DNA from: Lachnospiraceae bacterium
GTDB lineage: Bacteria > Bacillota > Clostridia > Lachnospirales > Lachnospiraceae
DNA: 64,000 nt
Reading direction: 5' to 3'
Assembly: GCA_017526745.1 (NCBI GenBank)
Contig: JAFXQX010000017.1
Coordinates: 31,166 to 95,165, forward strand
Below, one piece after another: positions 1-8,004 of this stretch. The number at the start of each line of letters is the position of its first letter. Position 1 is the stretch's first letter. A model generated the notes under the pieces. The model was not told where the DNA came from and made no database searches. It saw nothing but the letters and a program-made list of their open reading frames with translations. Position numbers and translations under genes: made by a program.

Positions 1-1
1 G

Positions 2-1273
2 GCCCTTCCGGACCAGGGGGCGGCCGATGATGCCGTAAGGCGTCTTCGCAAAGAGCTTACGGCGTTCTATTATGATCTGTACAAGCTCGTCTTTTTCAGA
101 TCTCTTGAGGATACGAATATCCCTGCGGAAGTCATGATGTTCCTGTATTTCGGATACATTGATATGACGCTTGCCGGTGAGCAGAACACACAGATACTTT
201 ATGAGATGAGCCGCGCGATCGGGCTTGATGAGAGGATGAGAGTCTTCACATTCTATCAGTGGCTGCGCCTGATCTATACGTGCAAGAAGGACCCTTCGGT
301 AAATGATTTTACCGTGGATTATATCACTACGCTGCGTCAGCAGAAGAGGGAAGGGACCATCACCGAGGCTCAGGAGAAGGAACTGCTGACCGACGGAAAA
401 GCGAGGGTCACCTTCGAAATCGACAACATGTTCCGCTCGGCTAACAGGATGATGAGTTCGAGGATCACGACGTTTGTACCCTTCTTCTCCGAACAGGTAC
501 TGACACGTCCCCTGGAAAAATCACTCCTCGGATTTGATTTTGTCCACAGGACGATAGATGTAGTCAAGGCGATAGATTACTCACTGTTCTTCCGCCAGAC
601 CGTATATACCGCTCCGGAACTGGGACTTGATAAGGCATTCATCCAGGTAGAGGTCCTTCCCGATGTGATACTGATGCCCGTTGTCGGAACCAGGGCTGCC
701 ATGTGGCAGGAGATAACAGGTGCAAAGCGTACGACTCCGGGCAGATTCCTTCTGCCGATAGCTCAGGAGGAAGACCTGTCACCTATCATGATAAACCTTT
801 GTGCGGAGTTTCGGTGGGAACTGTGCAAGAGGATACAGGGTGCCAGATGGAATGATCTGACAGAGAGATCTCTTACGAGTGATTACGTTGATTACATAGA
901 TACGTACAGAAAGAACCGCGAACTTTCCCAGGAGGCCAAGGACAGGATCAAATCCGCGATGGCCAAGCACAGGAACAGTTATAAGGAAATGTTTGTAGCG
1001 GACTATTCGACATACATCCAGTATGAGAGTTCGGGAGCACTGCGCCATAACAAGGTTGTCCGTGCGATCCTGTTTAACTACTGCCCGTTCTCCAAAGTCA
1101 TACGCGAGGGCGCGATCGCCACTAATCCGCAGTACACCCAGCTGATAGAAAGATACAATCACAAGTCCGCACATGACATCCATCTGTTTGACATGGCGGT
1201 CGGAAGGATCGAAAAAGCGGGCAATGACATCCCCCAGGAGCTCCTTGATCACAAGGCATTCCTTCAGTCCTGA
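2..1273 (+). CDS. Conserved protein of unknown function, 5' end outside the window
   Basis: The frame is open from the left edge of the window, so the start codon lies upstream; 423 residues are visible. The first in-frame ATG (134) has no ribosome binding site and lies inside continuous coding sequence, so it is probably not the true start. The protein is rich in charged and aromatic residues and looks soluble: I see no membrane segment, no nucleotide-binding loop and no zinc ligands. It has several predicted helical stretches and a charged C-terminal half. It ends 60 bases before glnS on the same strand, with no clear terminator between them. I do not recognise the family and assign no function. 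Confidence 0.75.
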   Translation, partial: ALPDQGAADDAVRRLRKELTAFYYDLYKLVFFRSLEDTNIPAEVMMFLYFGYIDMTLAGEQNTQILYEMSRAIGLDERMRVFTFYQWLRLIYTCKKDPSVNDFTVDYITTLRQQKREGTITEAQEKELLTDGKARVTFEIDNMFRSANRMMSSRITTFVPFFSEQVLTRPLEKSLLGFDFVHRTIDVVKAIDYSLFFRQTVYTAPELGLDKAFIQVEVLPDVILMPVVGTRAAMWQEITGAKRTTPGRFLLPIAQEEDLSPIMINLCAEFRWELCKRIQGARWNDLTERSLTSDYVDYIDTYRKNRELSQEAKDRIKSAMAKHRNSYKEMFVADYSTYIQYESSGALRHNKVVRAILFNYCPFSKVIREGAIATNPQYTQLIERYNHKSAHDIHLFDMAVGRIEKAGNDIPQELLDHKAFLQS

Positions 1274-1333
1274 CGGCCGGATACCATATTCGTTTTAGAT
1301 CATGTTTATAAAACACTGTACGGGAAACACATT

Positions 1334-3037
1334 ATGAGCGAAGAGAATATAAACGTTACTGCAAATGAGAGCGAAGACGAGGCGTCTTCGAGAAACTTTA
1401 TCGAAAATATAATCGACAGGGATCTGGAAGAGGGTGCTTATAAAGAGATACACACCCGTTTTCCTCCCGAGCCCAACGGCTATCTTCATATCGGACATGC
1501 CAAGGCCATACTTATAAACTACGGCCTTGCAAAAGAATACGGCGGAAAGTTCAACCTGCGTTTTGACGATACGAACCCGACAAAGGAAAAGAGCGAGTTT
1601 GTGGAGTCCATAAAAGAGGACGTCAGATGGCTTGGCGCAGACTGGGAAGACAGGCTGTATTTTGCATCCGATTATTTTGATCAGATGTATGAGGCTGCCG
1701 TAAAGCTCATCAAAAAAGGCAAGGCATTCGTCTGCGATCTTACCGCGGATGAGATAAGGACGTATCGCGGAACGTTTGATACTCCCGGCAAGAACAGCCC
1801 GTATCGGGACAGATCGGTGGAAGAAAACCTTGAGCTGTTCGAGAACATGAAGGCCGGAAAATATGCCGACGGAGAGAAGGTTCTCCGCGCCAAGATCGAT
1901 ATGGCAAGCCCCAACATCAACATGAGGGATCCCGTCATATACAGGGTTGCGCATATGACCCATCACAATACCGGTGACAAGTGGTGTATTTACCCGATGT
2001 ATGATTTTGCCCATCCGATCGAGGATGCGATCGAACATGTGACTCATTCATGCTGCACGCTTGAATTCGAAGATCACAGACCGCTTTACGACTGGGTCGT
2101 TCGGGAACTCGAATATCCCATGCCGCCCAAGCAGATCGAGTTTGCAAAGATGTATCTGACAAATGTCGTTACCGGAAAGAGATACATCAAGAAACTTGTC
2201 GAAGACGGGATAGTTGACGGATGGGATGATCCGAGGCTTGTCAGCATCGCAGCTCTTCGAAGGAGAGGGTTCACTCCTTCCTCGATACAGAATTTCGTGA
2301 AACTTTGCGGAGTGAGCAAGAGCCAGTCGTCCGTTGATTATGCGATGCTCGAGTACTGCATAAGAGAGGATCTTAAACTGTCGCGTCCGAGGGTCATGGC
2401 GATACTTGATCCCATAAAGCTTATAATAGACAATTATCCCGAAGGTGAAACGGAATTTTTCGAGGTTGATAACAATCTTGAGAATGAATCCCTCGGAAAG
2501 AGACAGGTTCCTTTTTCAAGGGAGCTGTACATTGAACGTGATGATTTTATGGCCGAGCCGGTCAGGAAGTATTTCAGGCTTTTTCCCGGAAACGAAGTCA
2601 GGCTGATGAATGCATATTTTGTCACATGCACGTCGTACGAGACCGATAATGACGGAAATGTCACCGTGGTCCACTGCACGTATGATCCCGCAACGCGTCA
2701 GGGTATATGTCCTCCCGACCGCAAGGTCAAGGGAACGATACACTGGGTCAATGCTCCGACCGCATTCGACGCCACGGTCAGACTGTACGAGAATCTTATC
2801 GACGAGGAAAAAGGAGTCTACAACGAGGACGGAAGCCTAAACTTAAATCCTGATTCTCTTAAGGTGCTTGACGGATGTAAGCTTGAGCCGTCGCTAAAAG
2901 ATGCCAAAGCATATGAATCATTCCAGTTTGTCAGGAACGGATTCTTCTGCGTTGACTATAAAGATTCAGAGGAAGGACGTCCTGTATTCAACAGGATCGT
3001 GTCATTAAAGAGCAGTTTTAAGCTGCCCGCAAAATAA
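1334..3037 (+). CDS. glnS: Glutaminyl-tRNA synthetase
   Basis: Class I aminoacyl-tRNA synthetase of 567 residues that charges tRNA-Gln with glutamine in the cytoplasm. The HIGH signature is in [14 protein letters not shown] (about residues 45-58). The Rossmann catalytic core follows, then the family motif DGWDDPRL and LRRRGFTP, and a beta-barrel anticodon-binding region fills the C-terminal 230 residues. Length matches the usual 550-570. The place where the second class I signature KMSKS (VMSKRKL in many GlnRS) should lie reads [11 protein letters not shown] here, so the canonical Lys-Met-Ser-Lys is not present. About 33 N-terminal residues precede the core and are acidic. A direct enzyme means the cell need not rely only on the GatCAB amidotransferase route for Gln-tRNA. 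Confidence 0.96.
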   Translation: MSEENINVTANESEDEASSRNFIENIIDRDLEEGAYKEIHTRFPPEPNGYLHIGHAKAILINYGLAKEYGGKFNLRFDDTNPTKEKSEFVESIKEDVRWLGADWEDRLYFASDYFDQMYEAAVKLIKKGKAFVCDLTADEIRTYRGTFDTPGKNSPYRDRSVEENLELFENMKAGKYADGEKVLRAKIDMASPNINMRDPVIYRVAHMTHHNTGDKWCIYPMYDFAHPIEDAIEHVTHSCCTLEFEDHRPLYDWVVRELEYPMPPKQIEFAKMYLTNVVTGKRYIKKLVEDGIVDGWDDPRLVSIAALRRRGFTPSSIQNFVKLCGVSKSQSSVDYAMLEYCIREDLKLSRPRVMAILDPIKLIIDNYPEGETEFFEVDNNLENESLGKRQVPFSRELYIERDDFMAEPVRKYFRLFPGNEVRLMNAYFVTCTSYETDNDGNVTVVHCTYDPATRQGICPPDRKVKGTIHWVNAPTAFDATVRLYENLIDEEKGVYNEDGSLNLNPDSLKVLDGCKLEPSLKDAKAYESFQFVRNGFFCVDYKDSEEGRPVFNRIVSLKSSFKLPAK

Positions 3038-3062
3038 GCATTTGTGATTTTGGAGGTTTAGT

Positions 3063-3920
3063 ATGGGTTTATTATCTGGTCTTTCTAACATGGGGCTTGG
3101 AAAACTCGAGGGTGCGGACATCTTCGAAGAGGAGAAGAAGCCTGAGGCAAAGGCGGCCGAGCCAGTCAAAAAGCCTGAACCGTTTAACGAGAATGACGTG
3201 CTTTTTGACAAGTCTGCCGAGTGCCCCGTTTGCGGAAAGAGTTTTTCGTTCAGGGCGGTAAGAACGGGTAAGGCAAGACCGTTGGGACAGGATCCGGACC
3301 TTCGCCCCAAGTTTGAGAATTTCGATCCTGCCAAATATGATGTTGTTGTCTGTCCTCACTGCGGATATGCGGTACTCACAAGATATTTTTCGTCGCTTCC
3401 CGCAGCGCAGGTAAAGCTTCTTCGCGAAGGCATCGGCGGCAAGGTTCACGGTATCGCCAACAGCCCGGTCATCTCATATGACGAGGCTATCCAGAGATAC
3501 CAGCTCGCACTTGCATCTTCCATCGTTAAACACGCCAAGGACAGTGAGAAGGCATATGTCTGCCTGAAGATGGCCTGGATAATAAGAGGCAAGAAGGAGA
3601 CACTTCCGGAAGATACCCCCGATTACGATGAGGTTATGGCACAGCTTCGCAACGACGAGAATGAGGCGCTGCAGGCCGCGTTTGACGGTCTTGTAAATGC
3701 GCGCCAGAAGGAATCATTCCCGATCGCCGGCATGGATGAGATAACGATCGATTATCTTCTTGCGGTCCTGTCCGCAAGATTTAATAAATATGATGTTGCC
3801 CAGAAACTTATAGCGGGCATACTCACGAACAAGACAGCGAACAACAGGATCAAAGACAGGGCACGCGATCTCAAGGATCAGGTCCTGATGGAGATGAAGA
3901 TGAAAGGAGAATTCTCATGA
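3063..3920 (+). CDS. DUF2225 zinc-ribbon protein
   Basis: 285-residue cytoplasmic protein matching the DUF2225 family of Firmicutes. Two CPxCG knuckles, CPVCGKSF (about residues 52-59) and CPHCGYAV (about 97-104), flank a Lys/Arg-rich linker and form a probable zinc ribbon; the remaining two thirds is helical and TPR-like. The ATG is chosen for TGGAGG ten bases upstream. It follows glnS by 25 bases and overlaps the next gene by 4 bases (ATGA), so the three genes are probably co-transcribed. The molecular function of the family is not established; zinc binding is inferred from the cysteine spacing. Confidence 0.88.
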   Translation: MGLLSGLSNMGLGKLEGADIFEEEKKPEAKAAEPVKKPEPFNENDVLFDKSAECPVCGKSFSFRAVRTGKARPLGQDPDLRPKFENFDPAKYDVVVCPHCGYAVLTRYFSSLPAAQVKLLREGIGGKVHGIANSPVISYDEAIQRYQLALASSIVKHAKDSEKAYVCLKMAWIIRGKKETLPEDTPDYDEVMAQLRNDENEALQAAFDGLVNARQKESFPIAGMDEITIDYLLAVLSARFNKYDVAQKLIAGILTNKTANNRIKDRARDLKDQVLMEMKMKGEFS

Positions 3921-4372
3921 AATCTTTTGGTAAGTTCATTACATTCGTAGGAATCACCGGTGCGGCCCTTGCGGGGCTTTGGTATTTCTGCGACACAAAC
4001 AGCAAAAAATGTGAATGCTCATCCGATGATGACGGAAACGATTCCAAAGGCGGGGAGAGATCATATGTATCTCTTGATCCGGAGGAAGCCGTTGACAAGG
4101 CAAAGGATGTAGCAAAGGATCTGGCCGAGGCCGGCAGGGACGGCAAGGAGACACTCAAGAAGGCCGTTAAATCAGCTGCCCAGGATATCATGACAAAGGC
4201 AGAGGATGCGGCACGCGGTGTCGGCATCGTAAAGGACGACAAGAAGACCAGCGATTTTGAATTCGAGGATTTTGACAAGACAGCCGGGAAAGCAAAGAAG
4301 GCCGCAGCGGAAGCTGCCGAGGATCTGAAGGATAAGGCTGAAAGTGTTGCATCACACATTGACATACAATAA
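3917..4372 (+). CDS. Small membrane-anchored helical protein
   Basis: 151 residues. One hydrophobic segment at about residues 6-24 is followed by an acidic Ser/Asp stretch and then by a long Ala/Lys/Glu/Asp-rich helical region (residues 55-150) with repeats of the AKDVAKDLAEAG type, resembling YtxH- or LEA-like amphipathic helices. The start overlaps the stop of the DUF2225 gene by 4 bases, indicating translational coupling. The most likely topology is N-in with the helical tail outside, but the opposite cannot be excluded. I do not recognise a specific family. Confidence 0.78.
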   Translation: MKSFGKFITFVGITGAALAGLWYFCDTNSKKCECSSDDDGNDSKGGERSYVSLDPEEAVDKAKDVAKDLAEAGRDGKETLKKAVKSAAQDIMTKAEDAARGVGIVKDDKKTSDFEFEDFDKTAGKAKKAAAEAAEDLKDKAESVASHIDIQ

Positions 4373-5435
4373 GTATCGTCCGGTCCTTTACTTTATTCTC
4401 TTGCTTTTTATCGCATTCCTTTCGGGATGCGGGGGTGATACTCTTCCGACCGAAGTAGTTCTCACGTCTGATTTTCTTGATGACGAGGTGTTCAGACTTG
4501 AAGGACATCCGTGCATGAAGAATGAGATCATGGTGTACCTGTCCAACTCGGAAAATCAGTACAGCGAGGTTTTCGGAAGCCGCATATGGTCCGTTCCGGT
4601 CGGAGACGGTACGCTCGAGGATTCCTACAAGGACAACATACTTGCCCGGATCGCACAGATCAAGACTATGAATCTTCTGGCTGCGCAGTATGAAGTTGTT
4701 CTTGATGAAGAAGAAGAGGCAAAGGTCAAGGCGGCCGCAAAGGATTACTATTCAACGCTTTCCGATGCGGAACGAAATTACCTCGATGTCGATGAAGAGA
4801 CGATCAGCAAGCTTTATTATGAGTTTGCGATCGCGAACAAACTGTATGAGACCGTGACCGCGGATATCAATCCCGAGATCAGCGATGACGAGGCAAGGAC
4901 GATAACGGTCAAGACCATACTTATCAAGACATACAAGACAGATGGCGCCGGAAACCGTATCGAGTATAACGAAGAAGAAAGAAAGAGCGCTCTTTCCCGT
5001 ATCGCTGCGATCAGGCAGAAGCTTGACGAAGGCGTGGCGTTTGAAGTGCTCGCTGCGGATTACAACGAGGATACGAAGGACGAATACAGTTTCGGACGCG
5101 GTGTCATGCCTGCCGAATTCGAGGAGGCGGCATTTAACCTCGGAGCCGGAGAGGTCAGCGATATAGTCGAGACCGAATACGGTTACCACCTGATCTACTG
5201 CGTTACGACTTTCAATCCCGAAGAGACTGACGCGAACAAGGAAAAGATCGTTGAAAAGCGTAAGCAGGAAGCGTTCAATCAGGTTTACGACGAGTTCGTA
5301 AGGACTCTGACATCCAATCTCAACAAACCGCTGTATGACAGCATACATTATGACCCTGACGGGCCGGTAAAGACCACGGGGTTCTTTGAAACTTATGATA
5401 AATATTTTACGGTTGTTAGCACTCAATCTGATTGA
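4344..5435 (+). CDS. PpiC-type peptidyl-prolyl isomerase lipoprotein (PrsA/SurA-like)
   Basis: 363 residues. After about 15 residues a hydrophobic stretch ends in the lipobox LSGC, so the mature protein should be a lipid-anchored extracytoplasmic foldase. A SurA/PrsA-like helical chaperone region (residues 45-170) is followed by a parvulin domain (about 185-300) with FEVLAADYNED, FGRG and a GYHLIYC strand. It would help fold secreted proteins such as the many exported products of this window. The start is GTG at 4344 with AAGGATAAGG upstream, overlapping the previous gene by 29 bases; TTG codons at 4347 and 4359 are alternatives. Its last codons and stop lie inside the CIRCE operator of htpG. 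Confidence 0.88.
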   Translation: MLHHTLTYNKYRPVLYFILLLFIAFLSGCGGDTLPTEVVLTSDFLDDEVFRLEGHPCMKNEIMVYLSNSENQYSEVFGSRIWSVPVGDGTLEDSYKDNILARIAQIKTMNLLAAQYEVVLDEEEEAKVKAAAKDYYSTLSDAERNYLDVDEETISKLYYEFAIANKLYETVTADINPEISDDEARTITVKTILIKTYKTDGAGNRIEYNEEERKSALSRIAAIRQKLDEGVAFEVLAADYNEDTKDEYSFGRGVMPAEFEEAAFNLGAGEVSDIVETEYGYHLIYCVTTFNPEETDANKEKIVEKRKQEAFNQVYDEFVRTLTSNLNKPLYDSIHYDPDGPVKTTGFFETYDKYFTVVSTQSD

Positions 5436-5442
5436 GTGCTAA
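5416..5442 (+). promoter_or_regulatory. CIRCE element (HrcA operator)
   Basis: Perfect 9-bp inverted repeat, TTAGCACTC at 5416-5424 and GAGTGCTAA at 5434-5442, with the canonical 9-base spacer. It is identical to the HrcA binding-site consensus. It sits just upstream of the -35 box that serves htpG, and its first 20 bases lie within the 3' end of the foldase gene. It predicts HrcA repression of htpG released on heat stress. Confidence 0.96.
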
Positions 5443-5449
5443 TTTTTTC

Positions 5450-5478
5450 TTGACTTTGGTTTTTGGCGGGTTTATTAT
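5450..5478 (+). promoter_or_regulatory. Sigma-A-type promoter of htpG
   Basis: TTGACT at 5450-5455 and TATTAT at 5473-5478 are separated by 17 bases, a near-consensus vegetative promoter 7 bases downstream of CIRCE. Transcription would start at about 5485. Confidence 0.85.
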
Positions 5479-5502
5479 TTTTCTGGTTGAGTCAGATTTA
5501 AT

Positions 5503-5520
5503 CGCCCGCCGTGGCGGGCG
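5503..5520 (+). other. GC-rich hairpin in the htpG 5' leader
   Basis: CGCCCGCC (5503-5510) and GGCGGGCG (5513-5520) form an 8-base inverted repeat with a 2-base centre; in RNA the loop would be 4 bases after opening one pair. It lies in the untranslated leader about 20 bases before the ribosome binding site and has no U-run, so it is more likely an mRNA-stabilising or thermosensitive structure than a terminator. Confidence 0.6.
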
Positions 5521-5551
5521 GCAAAAATAATAAGAAAAGAGGTAGATATTA

Positions 5552-7675
5552 ATGGCAAAAACAGGCAGTTTAACAATCAACAGCGAGAATATCTTCCCGA
5601 TAATCAAGAAGTGGATGTATTCCGATCACGATATCTTTGCCCGCGAACTAGTAAGTAACGGATGTGATGCGATCACAAAGCTCAAAAAGCTTGATATCAT
5701 CGGACAGTACAGCATTCCGGAAGATAAGGACATGGAGATCAGGATCACGGTAGATCCCGAGAACAAGAAGGTCAGCTTTTCGGATACCGGACTCGGTATG
5801 GATGCAGATGAAGTCGAAGAGTATATCACTCAGATCGCATTTTCCGGAGCTACGGCATTTCTTGACAAGTACAAGGACAAAACAAACGATGATCAGATAA
5901 TCGGACACTTCGGCCTGGGATTTTATTCCGCTTTCATGGTTGCCGATGAAGTGCACATCGATACTCTCTCTTACAAAGAGGGCGCAAAAGCGGTCCACTG
6001 GGAATGCGACGGCGGAACCGAATACACGATGGAAGACGGCGACAGGACTGAGGTCGGAACGACCATCACCCTTTTCCTTAACGAGAATTCGCTGGAGTTT
6101 TGTAACGAATACAGGATGAGGGAAGTGCTCAAGAAGTACTGTTCGTTCATGCCCACTCCGATCTTCCTTGTCAAGGCCGGCGCCGATACACAGTACGAGA
6201 ACATCCCCGAAGATGAGGTGACCGATAAGGATACCGTTATCGAAAAGTATACCGAGGAAGCCAAGTACGAAGAGAAGGAAGAAGACGGCAAGAAGAAAAA
6301 GGTAGAGGTCTCGCCCAAGAGGAAGATGGCCAAGATCGTACGCAGGGAAACCCCGGTCAATGACCCGAATCCGCTGTGGCAGAAGACTCCTTCCGAATGC
6401 ACGAAAGATGAGTACATAGAGTTTTACCGTAAGGTATTTATGGATTACAAGGAGCCCTTGTTCTGGATACACCTTAACATGGACTATCCGTTCAACCTCA
6501 AGGGTATACTGTACTTCCCGAAGATCAACATGGAATACGAGTCGATCGAGGGTGTTATCAAACTGTACAATAACCAGGTGTTCATTGCCGACAATATCAA
6601 GGAGGTCATCCCGGAATTCCTGATGCTGTTAAAGGGTGTCATAGACTGCCCGGACCTTCCTCTCAACGTTTCAAGATCGGCACTTCAGAACGACGGTTTT
6701 GTTCAGAAGATAAGCGATTATATCTCCAAGAAGGTCGCTGATAAGCTTGCCGGAATGTGTAAGACGGAAAAAGAGGATTACGAGAAGTACTGGGATGACA
6801 TCTCGCCCTTCATCAAGTACGGATGCTTGAAAGATGACAAATTCTGCGAGAAGATGACCGACTATATCCTGTTCAAGGATATCGACGGCAAGTATATGAC
6901 ACTTCCCGAGTGCCTCGAGCTTCCCGAGAAGAAGGAAACACAGGAGGCTACCGGCGAGGATGGCGAGAAGGTGGAAGCCGAAGTGGTCGATGAGGAAAAC
7001 TCATCCGACGAAGGAACTGCGGAAAATGACAGTGAAGGCTCGCAGGACGATAAGGACAAAGTCAGAAAGACCGTATACTACGTAACCGATGTCCAGCAGC
7101 AGAGCCAGTACATCAACATGTTCCGTGAGCAGGGAATGGATGCGGTCGTTCTTGACCACAATATCGACCAGCCCTTCATAAACCAGCTCGAATCCAAGAA
7201 CGAGGATGTGAAGTTCAAGCGTATCGATGCGGGCATAACGGATTCGTCCAAAGAAGAGGATGCATCGGAGGATAAGAAGCAGCTCGAGAAGGATGAGAAG
7301 GTCCTTACCAAACTGTTCCATAAGGCGCTTTCAAACGACAAGCTTTCGATCAAGCTTGAGTCGCTGAAGAACGAGAACATCTCGTCGGTCCTTACGGTAT
7401 CTGAAGAATCCCGCCGCATGCAGGATATGATGAGGATGTACTCGGTCGGCGGCATGGACATGGGTGCTTTCGGATCCGAAGGAGAGACGCTCGTCCTTAA
7501 CAGCAGGAACGCTCTTGTGAAGTATCTGATAGAGAACAAGAAAGGCGCCGATGCCGAGATGTTCGCACAGCAGCTTTACGATCTTGCGGTATTGTCCAAC
7601 AGACCGCTTGCCGCTGATGCAATGACGAAATTTGTGGCAAGATCCAATGAGATCATGCAGAAGCTTGCAAAGTAA
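5552..7675 (+). CDS. htpG: Hsp90-family molecular chaperone HtpG
   Basis: 707 residues. The N-terminal GHKL ATPase has ELVSNGCDAITK, DTGLGMD and GHFGLGFYSAFMVAD motifs; the middle domain contains DLPLNVSRSALQ; the C-terminal dimerisation domain ends with residues typical of bacterial HtpG. The protein is longer than the usual 620-630 residues. A charged linker lies near residues 230-255 and a second strongly acidic segment near residues 455-500. AAGAGGT precedes the ATG. Expression should be HrcA-controlled through the CIRCE element at 5416. It acts in the cytoplasm on stress-denatured or metastable clients. Confidence 0.97.
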   Translation: MAKTGSLTINSENIFPIIKKWMYSDHDIFARELVSNGCDAITKLKKLDIIGQYSIPEDKDMEIRITVDPENKKVSFSDTGLGMDADEVEEYITQIAFSGATAFLDKYKDKTNDDQIIGHFGLGFYSAFMVADEVHIDTLSYKEGAKAVHWECDGGTEYTMEDGDRTEVGTTITLFLNENSLEFCNEYRMREVLKKYCSFMPTPIFLVKAGADTQYENIPEDEVTDKDTVIEKYTEEAKYEEKEEDGKKKKVEVSPKRKMAKIVRRETPVNDPNPLWQKTPSECTKDEYIEFYRKVFMDYKEPLFWIHLNMDYPFNLKGILYFPKINMEYESIEGVIKLYNNQVFIADNIKEVIPEFLMLLKGVIDCPDLPLNVSRSALQNDGFVQKISDYISKKVADKLAGMCKTEKEDYEKYWDDISPFIKYGCLKDDKFCEKMTDYILFKDIDGKYMTLPECLELPEKKETQEATGEDGEKVEAEVVDEENSSDEGTAENDSEGSQDDKDKVRKTVYYVTDVQQQSQYINMFREQGMDAVVLDHNIDQPFINQLESKNEDVKFKRIDAGITDSSKEEDASEDKKQLEKDEKVLTKLFHKALSNDKLSIKLESLKNENISSVLTVSEESRRMQDMMRMYSVGGMDMGAFGSEGETLVLNSRNALVKYLIENKKGADAEMFAQQLYDLAVLSNRPLAADAMTKFVARSNEIMQKLAK

Positions 7676-7753
7676 TACATACAATGTGATATTTTGCAGG
7701 CTCCAAACGAGAGGAGAAGAATAAGGGGCGGAGTTGTGAACAAAAATAATTAA

Positions 7754-7770
7754 CATAATGTAACATTATG
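7754..7770. repeat. Perfect palindrome CATAATG-TAA-CATTATG
   Basis: A 7-bp inverted repeat with a 3-base centre, 80 bases after htpG and directly before the terminator. It has the look of a dimeric protein binding site, but no promoter is evident beside it and its role is unknown. Confidence 0.5.
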
Positions 7771-7771
7771 T

Positions 7772-7808
7772 AAAGGCAGATACAATGATCCATGTCGTAT
7801 CTGTCTTT
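7772..7808 (+). terminator. Rho-independent terminator of htpG
   Basis: The arms AAGGCAGATAC (7773-7783) and GTATCTGTCTT (7797-7807) pair with one G-U and are followed by TTTTTATT. The loop is 13 bases. It lies about 100 bases after the htpG stop. Confidence 0.82.
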
Positions 7809-7953
7809 TTATTATGAAGTATTCATCCGATGGAATCGCGCAGCCATGCGCTTTCATAGCGTCTGTCACAAATATGACTCTTGTACGAGATAACTATGGA
7901 GAGTAAACTGAAGCAACAAAAGTGGGTGTCAAAAGTGACAGTTCATTTTGACG

Positions 7954-7977
7954 CGGTTTTGGTTATAAGCCAAACCG
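7954..7977 (+). other. Leader hairpin before the secreted repeat protein gene
   Basis: CGGTTTTGG (7954-7962) and CCAAACCG (7970-7977) pair around a 7-base loop with one bulged T. It lies 13 bases before the AAGGAGG ribosome binding site and has no U-run. The rest of 7809-7953 shows no gene or recognisable element. Confidence 0.5.
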
Positions 7978-8004
7978 ATTACATTGTTACAAGGAGGTTT
8001 TTCT

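Noticed and set aside
1295..2047. 250-residue minus-strand frame opposite glnS and similar long antisense frames (for example 5648-6472, 24060-24989)
   Set aside because: They mirror conserved genes on the other strand, lack ribosome binding sites and show no family pattern.
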